Below, in pieces: positions 16,321 through 24,647 of a stretch of DNA of 64,000 nt; the stretch's first letter is position 1, and every line of letters starts with the position of its first letter. The notes beneath the pieces were generated by a model, which saw only the letters and a list, made by a program, of their open reading frames with translations, made no database searches and was not told where the DNA came from. The position numbers were made by a program, and so were the translations under genes. The stretch comes from Nodosilinea sp. LEGE 07088 (GTDB lineage: Bacteria > Cyanobacteriota > Cyanobacteriia > Phormidesmidales > Phormidesmidaceae): positions 16,740 to 80,739 of the forward strand of contig NZ_JADEWX010000006.1 of the NCBI RefSeq assembly GCF_015207395.1, in the 5' to 3' direction.

Positions 16321-16505
16321 GACGGCGGTTAGAACAACGGTATAGCGATAAAACGGAGTTGCCCAAACGCCAGCCGACAATCTCTTGCAGACAGCCTTTT
16401 GAGCAACCCCGGCAACCTACATCCAAAGCATCAGATGTGAGAGAGGATGCTGAAATCTTATCGCTAGTTGGCATCAGTTCTCAATAGTTATTCGAGATCG
16501 ATGAC

Positions 16506-18365
16506 CTACCGCTGTTGCGGAGGGTTAGAAATTTCAGATTCTGCGACATTCCCCAGCTTCAGCAACTGGGCAAAGCGAGAGCTGGGATTTTGGGTCAGGG
16601 AGGTGCGATCGCCGTACTCCACCGCCTGCCCCTGCTCTAAAATCAAAATCTGGTCGGCTCGCTCCAAGGTCTTGAGCCGGTGGGCGATGATAAAGCCCGT
16701 GCGGTTTTCCAGCAGCCGATCCACCGCCCGCTCAATCAGCTGCTCGGTCAGTGGGTCGAGCCGCGACGACGCTTCATCGAGCACCACCAGTCCCGGATCT
16801 TTGAGAAACACCCGCGCAAAGGCCAGCAGCTGCGCCTGCCCCGCCGACAGCCCGCCGCTGTCAGCTCCCAGTTCCGTATCCAGCCCCGCAGGCAGCGCCT
16901 CCAGCCAGGGCATCAGGCCCAGCTCCTCCAGAGTTTGCAGAATGGTGCGATCGCCGATGTGCCTATTAAAAAACGTCAAATTGTTGCGCACCGAGGTCTG
17001 AAACAACTGCACATCCTGCGTCACAAACCCCACATGGTGCGGCAGTTCTGTCCTAGATACCTGACTGATATCAACTCCGCCCAAACAGATTTGCCCGCGT
17101 TGAACGTCGTGCAGACGCAGCAGCAACCGCGCTAGGGTACTTTTGCCGCTGCCCGTGCGGCCCAGCAGACCCAGGGTTTGCCCGGCGGGGAGGTAGAGCG
17201 TGAGGGATTGCAGGGTGTAGGCGGGTGGATGGGTAGGCGGGTAGGTGTGTAGGTGAGTTTTTTTAATCTCATCAGGACTAGTTTCGTCTACTCGTCCACG
17301 CTTCCACTCGCCCCCATCTTCATAACCAAACCACACGTCATCGAACTCCACTGACAGCGCCCCGGAGGGAAGAATTGCCCTACCGCCACGGCTGATCTGA
17401 GTCTGATAGCTCAACAAATTCTGAATTCGCTGAATGCTGGCTTGGGCCTGTTGGAGCTCCTCCAGCTCTTCGCGGATGCGCTCAATGGGGTCTTGCAGCA
17501 GGGTGGCGTAGTAAAACAGCAGGTAGACGGTGCCGATGGTGATGGCGGCTTGGCCCCAGAGGTAGGCCCCAACAGCCAGGGCGATCGCATTCCCCACCGT
17601 AAACAGCCCCACGGTGCTGCTCCACAGCAGCGTGCTAGTCAAGCGGGCCTGGTGAAAGGCCGCCAGCCACTGCCGCATAATTTTGTATAAGCGATTCATC
17701 ACATAGCCGACGGCCCCGTTAGCACGGATGTCTTCGAGACCGCTGAGGTGCTCGGCCACAAAGCCGTAAAATTCGGCGCTGATCTGGCGGTAGGTGCCCC
17801 AGGGGCCAACAGCCAGGGTTTGCAGGCTGCCCAGCACCCCAAAGGCCACCAGGGCAAATAGGCTGAGGCTCAGCCCGGCCCGCCAGTCTTCGAACCACAG
17901 AATTGTTAGAACGCCCAGTACCAGCAGGCCATTGCCCACCACCTGCAACACAAACTGCGAGAAAAACCGCGACAGGGCATCGACATCACCATCGACCCGC
18001 TCCACCAGTTCGCCGGGGGTGTGGGCTTTGTGAAAGGCCAGATCCAGGCCCAGGGAATGGCGGGCCAGGTCCAGGCGCAGGGTGTTGGTGGCGCGCCATG
18101 CAATGGTTTCGCTGAAGTAGGTGGTGGCGATCGCCAACCCTTGCTGTAACAGCGCGATCGCCATAAACGCCCCAGCCGCCCACAGCAGTAATTGCTGCTC
18201 CCCCCCTGCGATCGCCGTATCGATGAAGTAGCGCAAAATCTGCGGATTCAGCAGCTGTAGGCCGATGCCTCCCAGCAGGGCGATCGCCAATCCCCAAAAC
18301 CGCCCCCGCTGGGGTTTCAGATAAGTCGCCAACATCGCTCGATACCCCAGTGTCGCCGCCCCCAT
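16506..18365 (-). CDS. ABC exporter half-transporter with an in-frame palindromic element (module II)
   Basis: A 619-residue permease-ATPase fusion. Six-helix domain at about 15-310; ATPase domain with Walker A GRTGSGKST, Q-loop VGFVTQDVQLF, signature LSAGQAQLL (A instead of G), Walker B LVVLDEASSRLD and H-loop IAHRL. ATG 18365 follows GGGGGGTAGG. Between the A-loop tyrosine (VWFGYEDG) and the strand leading to Walker A lies an extra stretch of about 30 residues (VDETSPDEI, then THLHTYPPTHPPAYT), exactly where the DNA matches the intergenic element at 15289-15378. It probably works in siderophore or metabolite export with its paralogue at 4637-6505; substrate unknown. Confidence 0.88.
   Translation of the reverse strand: MGAATLGYRAMLATYLKPQRGRFWGLAIALLGGIGLQLLNPQILRYFIDTAIAGGEQQLLLWAAGAFMAIALLQQGLAIATTYFSETIAWRATNTLRLDLARHSLGLDLAFHKAHTPGELVERVDGDVDALSRFFSQFVLQVVGNGLLVLGVLTILWFEDWRAGLSLSLFALVAFGVLGSLQTLAVGPWGTYRQISAEFYGFVAEHLSGLEDIRANGAVGYVMNRLYKIMRQWLAAFHQARLTSTLLWSSTVGLFTVGNAIALAVGAYLWGQAAITIGTVYLLFYYATLLQDPIERIREELEELQQAQASIQRIQNLLSYQTQISRGGRAILPSGALSVEFDDVWFGYEDGGEWKRGRVDETSPDEIKKTHLHTYPPTHPPAYTLQSLTLYLPAGQTLGLLGRTGSGKSTLARLLLRLHDVQRGQICLGGVDISQVSRTELPHHVGFVTQDVQLFQTSVRNNLTFFNRHIGDRTILQTLEELGLMPWLEALPAGLDTELGADSGGLSAGQAQLLAFARVFLKDPGLVVLDEASSRLDPLTEQLIERAVDRLLENRTGFIIAHRLKTLERADQILILEQGQAVEYGDRTSLTQNPSSRFAQLLKLGNVAESEISNPPQQR
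17219..17314. repeat. Interspersed palindromic element, copy inside the ABC exporter II reading frame
   Basis: GGCGGGTGGATGGGTAGG ... ATCTCATCAGGACTAGTTTC, the reverse complement of the element at 15289-15378. It is about 96 bp long and keeps the host frame open, adding about 30 residues to the ATPase domain. Confidence 0.8.
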
Positions 18366-18487
18366 AGCGAACCTACCCCCCAAAGAATCTAGCCTACCGA
18401 CTTGCCCGCTACAAAAGGATTCCTCAACGGAGTGTTTTGACTCCTAACGGGAATCGGTTAACCATCAAAGAACTAAGGACAGGATCG

Positions 18488-19375
18488 CTACATACGGGCA
18501 AGAAACTCCAGCAATGCTTGAGAAAACTGCTCTGGCGCATCCTGCTGTATCCAATGAGAAGCTCCCTCAATCGCCTGAAATTGTGCGCCCGGTATTTCGC
18601 TGGCCAGCTGCCTGCCGTCTTCAGCTTTTTGCCAGGGGTCGTCCATCCCCCAGAGCACCAGGGTGGGGGCCGCAATATCGCCGTGGCGATCGACCAGGGC
18701 CATGGTCTGGTTGGCATTCAGGGCCGAGGCGTTGCGCAGCAGGCTCAGCTTCCCTTCCTCACTAGCCCAGGGCGCAATCATGCCCGCCCGAAACTCGGCA
18801 GTCAGGCGCTCAGGGTTCGACAGCCCCGCCGCCAAACTTTCCTCTAGCGCCGCCACCAGATCGCTAACCGGGCGCGGCTTCCACCGCAGCGGATGGCCAA
18901 AATCGAGCATGTCATCGTCAAAGCGGTCGTAGCAGACGGAGTTGGTGATCACCAGACGATTCACCACGGCAGAGTGCTCAATGGCCAAAATCAACGCCAC
19001 TGCACCGCCAGTATCGTGGCCCACCACATCCACCCGCTGAAGGTTTAAGGCCGCCAGCAAAGCCGTGATCATCCGAGCCTGGTCTTGAAAGGAGCGGTCA
19101 AAGCGATCGCGCCGGTCCGACCAGCCGTGGCCCAAAAAATCGGGAGCCAATACCCGATAGCCCGCCTGTACCAGAGGCGGAATCACCGCATGGTACAGAT
19201 ATCCCCAGGTGGGAATGCCGTGCATGAGCAGCACGGTACCCAGCCGAGCTTCACCCCGGTCGATATAGCGAATTGTCACTGGAATGTGGGCGGCGGTACC
19301 GGTGGGTAACACTAGCTCCCGCTGGTCAGCCTTAAAGTCTTGCCAGGTCGTCCAACCGGCTCCATCGATTTGCAT
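18488..19375 (-). CDS. Alpha/beta hydrolase (haloalkane dehalogenase/epoxide hydrolase-like)
   Basis: A 295-residue soluble hydrolase. Oxyanion motif HGIPTWG; nucleophile elbow VVGHDTGG with Asp as nucleophile, as in haloalkane dehalogenases and epoxide hydrolases; LVLWGMDDPW contributes the acid; GASHWIQ gives the catalytic His. The Asp nucleophile argues against a plain esterase. ATG 19375 is used, with GTG 19387 as an alternative. It stands alone on the reverse strand between the ABC exporter and the relaxase gene. The substrate cannot be read from sequence. Confidence 0.85.
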   Translation of the reverse strand: MQIDGAGWTTWQDFKADQRELVLPTGTAAHIPVTIRYIDRGEARLGTVLLMHGIPTWGYLYHAVIPPLVQAGYRVLAPDFLGHGWSDRRDRFDRSFQDQARMITALLAALNLQRVDVVGHDTGGAVALILAIEHSAVVNRLVITNSVCYDRFDDDMLDFGHPLRWKPRPVSDLVAALEESLAAGLSNPERLTAEFRAGMIAPWASEEGKLSLLRNASALNANQTMALVDRHGDIAAPTLVLWGMDDPWQKAEDGRQLASEIPGAQFQAIEGASHWIQQDAPEQFSQALLEFLARM

Positions 19376-19437
19376 GTTTTGCACCACTGGTCAGCGATAT
19401 TCACCGCAGACTAGACTGCTCTGCGGTTACCAACAGC

Positions 19438-22400
19438 TTAGTCGCCAAGTTCTATCTGTAGCGATCGCCCATGGCTAAAACCTGGCTTGGTCTGAGCCTG
19501 TTGTTGGCTGGCTAGGGTCACCATATGCTGGGCAAAGGCGATCGCCTCTTTCCTACCTTGCTTGTCATAGATCAGCCTCACCGTCTCACTCCCCGCCACC
19601 AGCATCAGCGTCACCTCCTTAACCGAGCACCCATCCCGCAACGCCCGCTGCGCCACCCGCAACTCCAAACTCGCTGACGGCAACCCCGCTGAGTATGTCT
19701 CCCAACGCGCCAAAAGCTGCTCCTTCGAATTCACCTTTGGCGGTTCCGGTGTATCTAACTTTTGCTGCTTTCGTCTAACCGGCCTTCCAACTGCTCTAGC
19801 GATGCGATCAACTACTGCTGCAAGGCCAACTCGGTCTTGAGCTGCCCGTTCCAACTGCTCAAGGCTGCAATTAACAGCCTCAATTGCTCCTGCAAGGTCG
19901 CCTGCGCATTGGAGAAGGTCTCGTCGCTGACGATACGCTGCAATTGCGCGACCAAGCGCCCCAAACTTTAGTTCCAGTGCTGCGGCCACATCGCCAAATC
20001 CTTCTCCAAGGACTGGACGTGGTCTTCGAGGTGGAGCACCCGCTGCGTATTCACGCAAATCTCGGCCCGCAGCGGCTCTAAGCTGCTCCGCAACACGCTG
20101 GCCAATACGCTCTCCCACTGCTCTGGGGTCAAAGTTGGGGATAGGTTCTGGTTTTCGTTGTTCCTGCTGTTCCCGTTGGTCATGTTGTCCATAGGTCATC
20201 ACCTGTTGAGTTAAGGGCACGTAGTCACTTACGTTCTCCTTGGCCCGCGACACCTGGGCCAGTCGCACCAAGTTGGCCTGGCTGGTGGTGTACAGGGTCA
20301 CCGCCCGCTTGGCTCTAGAAATCGCCACATAAAAGGCTTCTCGATTCGTCGTCTCCCCCAACAGCGCCAGTACCTGCTCTGCCGTCTTGCCCTGGCTGCT
20401 GTAGGTGGTGCTCACCCAGGCGTAGTCGATATACTGATTCCCGCTGAGGTTAATGGTGGAGGTTTGCCCCGCCCCATCCCGAATCACCGCCGTCCCATCG
20501 GCCTCAAGCTCCGTCACCACAAACCCCTGCCCATTGCGAATTCCAGCTTTGGGGTTGTTGCGTGTCCGTTTGAGGCGATCGCCCACCGCCACCGAAATCG
20601 ATTGAGTTGTGTAAACGGTTTTGCGTGGGCACGCTTCTGGATCGACCGAAAGTACTGATCCACTTGGCGTCTCCAGCACCACCTGCTGAGCCTCGGGATT
20701 CACAGCGATCACTCGGTACTGCTCCCCTCTAATCAACCCCTGCTTCCGATAATCCTGAATCGGCACCAGCACATTCCCTGGCGCATAAGCCTTGAGATAA
20801 CTGGCCTGGGCCGTAGTCAAATCCTTGCGGCGTAGACTCTGCATCACAAACCCATCCGCACCCAAAGCCCCTTCATCCTGTAACCCCCCTCGTATCGCCT
20901 GAGTCAGAGCCAATCGCTCAATGTTCGTTCCTGCCAGCACCAGCGTGGCCTCCCGCTCCTCTGTTGCCAGCGCCAAATAATCTGCTGCCACCTGCCGAAT
21001 TTGTTCCTGAGTTTGATCCCCCTCCCTTACACATCCGGCCTGGGCCAGGATCTCAATGCCTTCGCTCACCTGCCCCTGAGCCACCAGTTCCACAGCCGAT
21101 CGCAGCACCCCAGTCTGCTGCCGCCGATGGGTCTCCAGATAGGCGGTCGCCATCCCGCCTGCCTGCAAACTCTTGAAGGGATTGCCCGCCTCCACGGCTG
21201 AAAGCTGTCGGGTATCACCGACCAGTAAGACCCTGGCTTGCTCCAATGCTGCCCGCCGCAACAGAGCATGAGCATCCTTCATGCTCAGCAACCCCGCCTC
21301 ATCCACAATCCAGAGGGTTCGCTGGAGTGGTTCATCTAGTGGCTGAGACACCAAAAGACCAGCGACCGTGGTGGTTTCAATCCCCAGCGACTCTCCCAGC
21401 ACATGGGCGGCTTCAGCACTGGGGGCCAACCCTCGGATAGCATATCCCTGTTCCTGGGCTAGTTCTTTTAAAACACTCAGGGCATAGGTCTTGCCTGCTC
21501 CCGCCACCCCCTGCCACGCCATCACGGTATCCGGTGTAGTAGCTGCCATCTCCACCGCTTTTTGCTGCTCTGGATTCAGCGAGTGGCTCTTTAGATTATC
21601 CAACTGGGTACCGCTGGGGACAATCGCGCCCACCTGCCCCCGTCCCTGCTGCACCAGACGGATCGTATTGAGTTCAAGATTGAGTGCTGTCTGGGTAGTG
21701 AACTTGCCGTTGGCGACTTTGATGAGTTCAGGGTTTGATGCGATCGCCCCCTCAATCGCATCAAACCCCTGCACCCCTAGCGCATTCTCAAAGACAAACC
21801 GCTCCAGCGTCGTCCTCCGAAACACCGACTCCCGCTCCCCGCAGTGCTGGATCGCGGTGTCAATGATTGATGGGGCTGATGAAGATGATTCAGCTAAGGG
21901 GCCAACGCCTTCGGGCAACTCCGGCAGCTCCAATCCCTTGAGCTGAATCAGGGCATTCCATCCCCGCTGCAACAGCCCCTCATCCACTTCCTTAGGCTTC
22001 CGCTTCCTCGACACCAGCGTCGCCGTCTCACGCATGGCCCGATTATTCTCAGACCCCGTCGCCCCCCATTCCTCGATCAGATTCAGAATCTGCTGTCGTC
22101 GGGTTGAGAATGCCTTGAGCAGATCGGGAGAATATCCGGCCAGTTCAAACTGCCCGTGGGCCTTTGGCTCAATCTGGTACCCCTGCTGCTTCAGCGCTAT
22201 GGCCAGTTCATTCTGGTAGATCTGGCCCAGGAGCTTTTGGTTAGCGATCGCGGCCTCATTGCTCAAACTAAACCACCGCCCATCGTCCAACTGCGTCGCA
22301 TTTATCACCACACAATGACTGTGCAGTTGCGGTTCCGCTTCCCGGCTGGTGGAATGGGGGAACACCGCCGCCGCAATATTGCCCGTCGTCACCTTTGTTC

Positions 22401-22794
22401 GCCCCGCCTCAGTTGAAATTCTCGTTTGGGCGTAGCGCTCTTCCAACACCGATAAAGCTTTCGCCACCGCTTGATGATGCGCCTCCACTACCCGCTCGTC
22501 TTGCTGCACCAGAGCAGCAATGCTGACACTCTTGGGGGCGCTGAAAGTAAAATCTGTCGCCGCCCGGCGCTTTTCTGGATCAACCACTTTCCCTGTTAGC
22601 GATCGCCCATCCGGAGCCTGCCCAAAAAGCATCTGGCTGAACTCTTGCTGATTAACAACTCCAGCTAGCCCCAAGGACGCAGCCCCCTTTCCCACCCATT
22701 TCGTCGGGTGAGCCTTTTCTTCAGCCGAGTAATAGTCCTCTTTCGTGTAGTACGTCTCCGCCTGAGCAGCAGAGAGGTTGCTCGTAGAAAGCAT
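19438..22794 (-). CDS. MobF-family conjugative relaxase-helicase (TrwC/TraI-like)
   Basis: A 1118-residue protein that nicks and unwinds transferred DNA at an origin of transfer. The relaxase domain (about 1-300) has N-terminal tyrosines (TYYTKEDYY, residues 14-22), the FSAPKSVS motif and the three-histidine metal site in FPHSTSREAEPQLHSH (H147, H158, H160). The helicase part has Walker A GVAGAGKTYA and Walker B LWIVDEAGLLS, and a late WVSTTYSSQGKT motif, as in RecD-like TrwC helicases. The C-terminal 250 residues are charged and coiled. The gene appears intact. No coupling protein or type IV secretion gene is visible, so the element could only be mobilised with help. A tyrosine recombinase gene lies upstream, beside tRNA-Thr. 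Confidence 0.9.
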   Translation of the reverse strand: MLSTSNLSAAQAETYYTKEDYYSAEEKAHPTKWVGKGAASLGLAGVVNQQEFSQMLFGQAPDGRSLTGKVVDPEKRRAATDFTFSAPKSVSIAALVQQDERVVEAHHQAVAKALSVLEERYAQTRISTEAGRTKVTTGNIAAAVFPHSTSREAEPQLHSHCVVINATQLDDGRWFSLSNEAAIANQKLLGQIYQNELAIALKQQGYQIEPKAHGQFELAGYSPDLLKAFSTRRQQILNLIEEWGATGSENNRAMRETATLVSRKRKPKEVDEGLLQRGWNALIQLKGLELPELPEGVGPLAESSSSAPSIIDTAIQHCGERESVFRRTTLERFVFENALGVQGFDAIEGAIASNPELIKVANGKFTTQTALNLELNTIRLVQQGRGQVGAIVPSGTQLDNLKSHSLNPEQQKAVEMAATTPDTVMAWQGVAGAGKTYALSVLKELAQEQGYAIRGLAPSAEAAHVLGESLGIETTTVAGLLVSQPLDEPLQRTLWIVDEAGLLSMKDAHALLRRAALEQARVLLVGDTRQLSAVEAGNPFKSLQAGGMATAYLETHRRQQTGVLRSAVELVAQGQVSEGIEILAQAGCVREGDQTQEQIRQVAADYLALATEEREATLVLAGTNIERLALTQAIRGGLQDEGALGADGFVMQSLRRKDLTTAQASYLKAYAPGNVLVPIQDYRKQGLIRGEQYRVIAVNPEAQQVVLETPSGSVLSVDPEACPRKTVYTTQSISVAVGDRLKRTRNNPKAGIRNGQGFVVTELEADGTAVIRDGAGQTSTINLSGNQYIDYAWVSTTYSSQGKTAEQVLALLGETTNREAFYVAISRAKRAVTLYTTSQANLVRLAQVSRAKENVSDYVPLTQQVMTYGQHDQREQQEQRKPEPIPNFDPRAVGERIGQRVAEQLRAAAGRDLREYAAGAPPRRPRPVLGEGFGDVAAALELKFGALGRAIAAYRQRRDLLQCAGDLAGAIEAVNCSLEQLERAAQDRVGLAAVVDRIARAVGRPVRRKQQKLDTPEPPKVNSKEQLLARWETYSAGLPSASLELRVAQRALRDGCSVKEVTLMLVAGSETVRLIYDKQGRKEAIAFAQHMVTLASQQQAQTKPGFSHGRSLQIELGD

Positions 22795-23180
22795 GGATAA
22801 ACTGGGTTAAAAATACGACGCTCCACTGAAGGGAAACCTGAAGCGTCTTCAAAAGCGGTAGAAACCCTTTAGGGAGAGCCGTTGCCCAGTTTTTGCCAAA
22901 ACCTTGGCGTACTGTGTGGCCTCTCCGCGAAGCCCCCGATAGGGGCGCAGCAATCTGATACCCCCAATCTTAGCTGGGGAATTCAGCCTATGCTCAGCTT
23001 AAATACAAAATGTCACGTGCAATTTGGGCAAGTTTCAGCATCAGCCTCAAGTGTCACGAAATAGAACGATTTTTCCCGTTTACTTGCTAGTGATCTCAAG
23101 CTGATAGCTGGCACGTATGACCATGGCCTTTGGCCTAAGTGGTAGTAATTCTGAGGATTTGTTAGTGCTATGGCCGAAGC
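22795..23180. other. Intergenic region upstream of the relaxase, candidate oriT region
   Basis: No gene seen. A hairpin with arms GACGCT (22817-22822) and AGCGTC (22842-22847) lies 23 bp from the relaxase start; a second short dyad CCCTTTAGGG follows near 22867. MobF origins usually sit directly next to the relaxase gene and carry inverted repeats beside the nick site, so this is the place to look. The nick site itself cannot be recognised. Confidence 0.4.
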
Positions 23181-24356
23181 TCACAGCTCAGGTACCTGGA
23201 TGTGATCAGTCGGTTTTGCGTAAACTCGGTCAATCATCTGGGCTGAGTTCCCTACCCATTTGGCAATTTGGATACTGGGGATATTGGCCTCTCGACACAA
23301 ACTGCAAAAGGTGTGGCGGGTCTGATAGGGATTGCGGTACTCAATATCAGGTAGAGATGCCATGACCTTGGCCCAAGCCCGATTTGTGAAGTTGTGCCAA
23401 TCGATGAATTTAGTCTCTCGACTGGGAAATACAAACGCTTCTGCATCGGCTGAAGTTGGCTTCAGCGAATTTAGGAGTTCGGTTAACTGAGCGTTGACAG
23501 GAAACCTCCTCATCTTTTGGGTTTTGAGCCCTTCCTTAAGAACTAGCCTTCTGCCATCGTAAACAACGGCCTGCTTAAAGGTAATGACTTTGGATCCGAT
23601 GTGCTTCCACTGGAGTGCGATCGCCTCTGACGGTCGGCACCCGGTAAAAAACAAAAACTCCATCAACGGTGCGTAGTAGCTGTAGTAGCGATTCGCTTTG
23701 AACGCAGCAATGATGCGATCCCTCTCCTCACGAGTGAAGGGGTTAATCTCATCCTCCTCAGTACCAGACTTTTTGACTTTGACATCTGCGGCCATACCGT
23801 CAAAGGGGTTTGAGCCAATCAGGTCTGACCGCTTGGCCCAACGGCAGCACGATCCCAAGTGCATCATCACTCGTTTGGCTGAATCGGCGGGTACGTGGGT
23901 GGTGACCCAATCGAACACCGCTTGATGGTCTCCCAAGTATTTGTGGGGACATCTATCCAGGTGGTTGGCTACCCAGCCATACATCCTAATGGTCGAAGGC
24001 GATTTGCCAGTTTTGCGAGCCTCCACATACTGCTGCCAAAGCTCTGCCAATTTTGGCTGCATCTCGGGCTGAATATCAGGTTCAGATACCGACAACACCG
24101 ACTCAGGCTTGTACTTGTCGAGGCTGGGGTCAAAGTAATTGCCGCCGTGAGCCAGCTGCAATCGCATATCGTCTTCGATTTGCCTGGCCCGGCGCTCTGC
24201 TACGCGCCAATTGACCTGGGTATCAGGGATACCCAAAGACATGGAGTATCGCTGGCCATTAAATCGGAAGCGCAGCCTTAGCCGCCCTCGAAAACTCTCG
24301 ATAGATACATTGCCCTTGGGGTTTTTGCCACTCGGAGTCTTGTCGCTGCTGAGCAT
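23181..24356 (-). CDS. Tyrosine recombinase/phage-type integrase
   Basis: A 391-residue site-specific recombinase. The N-terminal arm-binding and SAM-like core region is followed by the catalytic domain: first Arg in FFTGCRPSEAIALQW, the central RHTFC motif, and the C-terminal nucleophile Tyr in IDRVYAKP. The His before RHT is replaced by Tyr (PYQTRHT). ATG 24356 with AGGTGG upstream is preferred over the frame opening at 24473, whose extra 39 residues merely translate the repeats in the leader. It lies 174 bp from the 3' end of tRNA-Thr, the usual arrangement for an element integrated in a tRNA gene. Confidence 0.9.
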   Translation of the reverse strand: MLSSDKTPSGKNPKGNVSIESFRGRLRLRFRFNGQRYSMSLGIPDTQVNWRVAERRARQIEDDMRLQLAHGGNYFDPSLDKYKPESVLSVSEPDIQPEMQPKLAELWQQYVEARKTGKSPSTIRMYGWVANHLDRCPHKYLGDHQAVFDWVTTHVPADSAKRVMMHLGSCCRWAKRSDLIGSNPFDGMAADVKVKKSGTEEDEINPFTREERDRIIAAFKANRYYSYYAPLMEFLFFTGCRPSEAIALQWKHIGSKVITFKQAVVYDGRRLVLKEGLKTQKMRRFPVNAQLTELLNSLKPTSADAEAFVFPSRETKFIDWHNFTNRAWAKVMASLPDIEYRNPYQTRHTFCSLCREANIPSIQIAKWVGNSAQMIDRVYAKPTDHIQVPEL

Positions 24357-24383
24357 AATAGCCACCTGGAGTTCAAATGTATT

Positions 24384-24416
24384 GATACCCAGATGATACC
24401 CAAACGATACCCAAAT
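24384..24416. promoter_or_regulatory. Three 11-bp direct repeats upstream of the integrase
   Basis: GATACCCA begins at 24384, 24395 and 24406: three copies of GATACCCARAY spaced exactly 11 bp, one helical turn, 28-60 bp upstream of the integrase start. They look like arm-type integrase/excisionase sites or an autoregulatory operator. Confidence 0.6.
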
Positions 24417-24490
24417 AGGGCTAAAACCGCCCAATCTTTTTAATGTTTCGAGTGTGCCAGGCGATTGCAGCATTTACCCCGGAAAGCAAA

Positions 24491-24520
24491 ACCCCCTGAA
24501 ATCAAGGAATTTCAGGGGGT
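24491..24520 (-). terminator. Rho-independent terminator after tRNA-Thr
   Basis: Perfect 12-bp stem ACCCCCTGAAAT/ATTTCAGGGGGT, 6-base loop; on the minus strand it is followed by TTTT. It begins 10 bp beyond the tRNA 3' end. Confidence 0.8.
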
Positions 24521-24529
24521 TTCAAGAAA

Positions 24530-24602
24530 AGCTGGTGACAAGACTCGAACTTGCGACCGGCTGATTACAAATCAGCTGCTCTACCAACTGAGCTACACCA
24601 GC
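24530..24602 (-). tRNA. tRNA-Thr(UGU)
   Basis: On the minus strand the acceptor arm GCTGGTG pairs with CACCAGC, followed by a T discriminator. D-arm AGCTCAGTTGGTAGAGC; anticodon stem GCTGA/TCAGC closing the loop TTTGTAA, so the anticodon is TGT (threonine); T-arm GTTCGAGTC with TTCGA. The CCA end is not encoded. An integrase gene lies next to its 3' end. Confidence 0.95.
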
Positions 24603-24647
24603 AAAAGCATACTCAGTATAGCAATGTTCCTGAGCAGCTTTAGACGG

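Noticed and set aside
19968..20192. 74-codon frame with a plausible helical protein (LTPEQWESVLASVLRSSLEP)
   Set aside because: It lies within the relaxase gene on the same strand in another frame; the relaxase frame is intact and explains the codon bias.
24357..24473. N-terminal extension of the integrase
   Set aside because: It translates the 11-bp GATACCCA repeats; a good ribosome site precedes ATG 24356.
18384..24529. Second attachment site (copy of the tRNA-Thr 3' end) for the mobile element
   Set aside because: No repeat of GCTGGTGACAAGACTCGAA was found by eye within the window, so no boundary is claimed.
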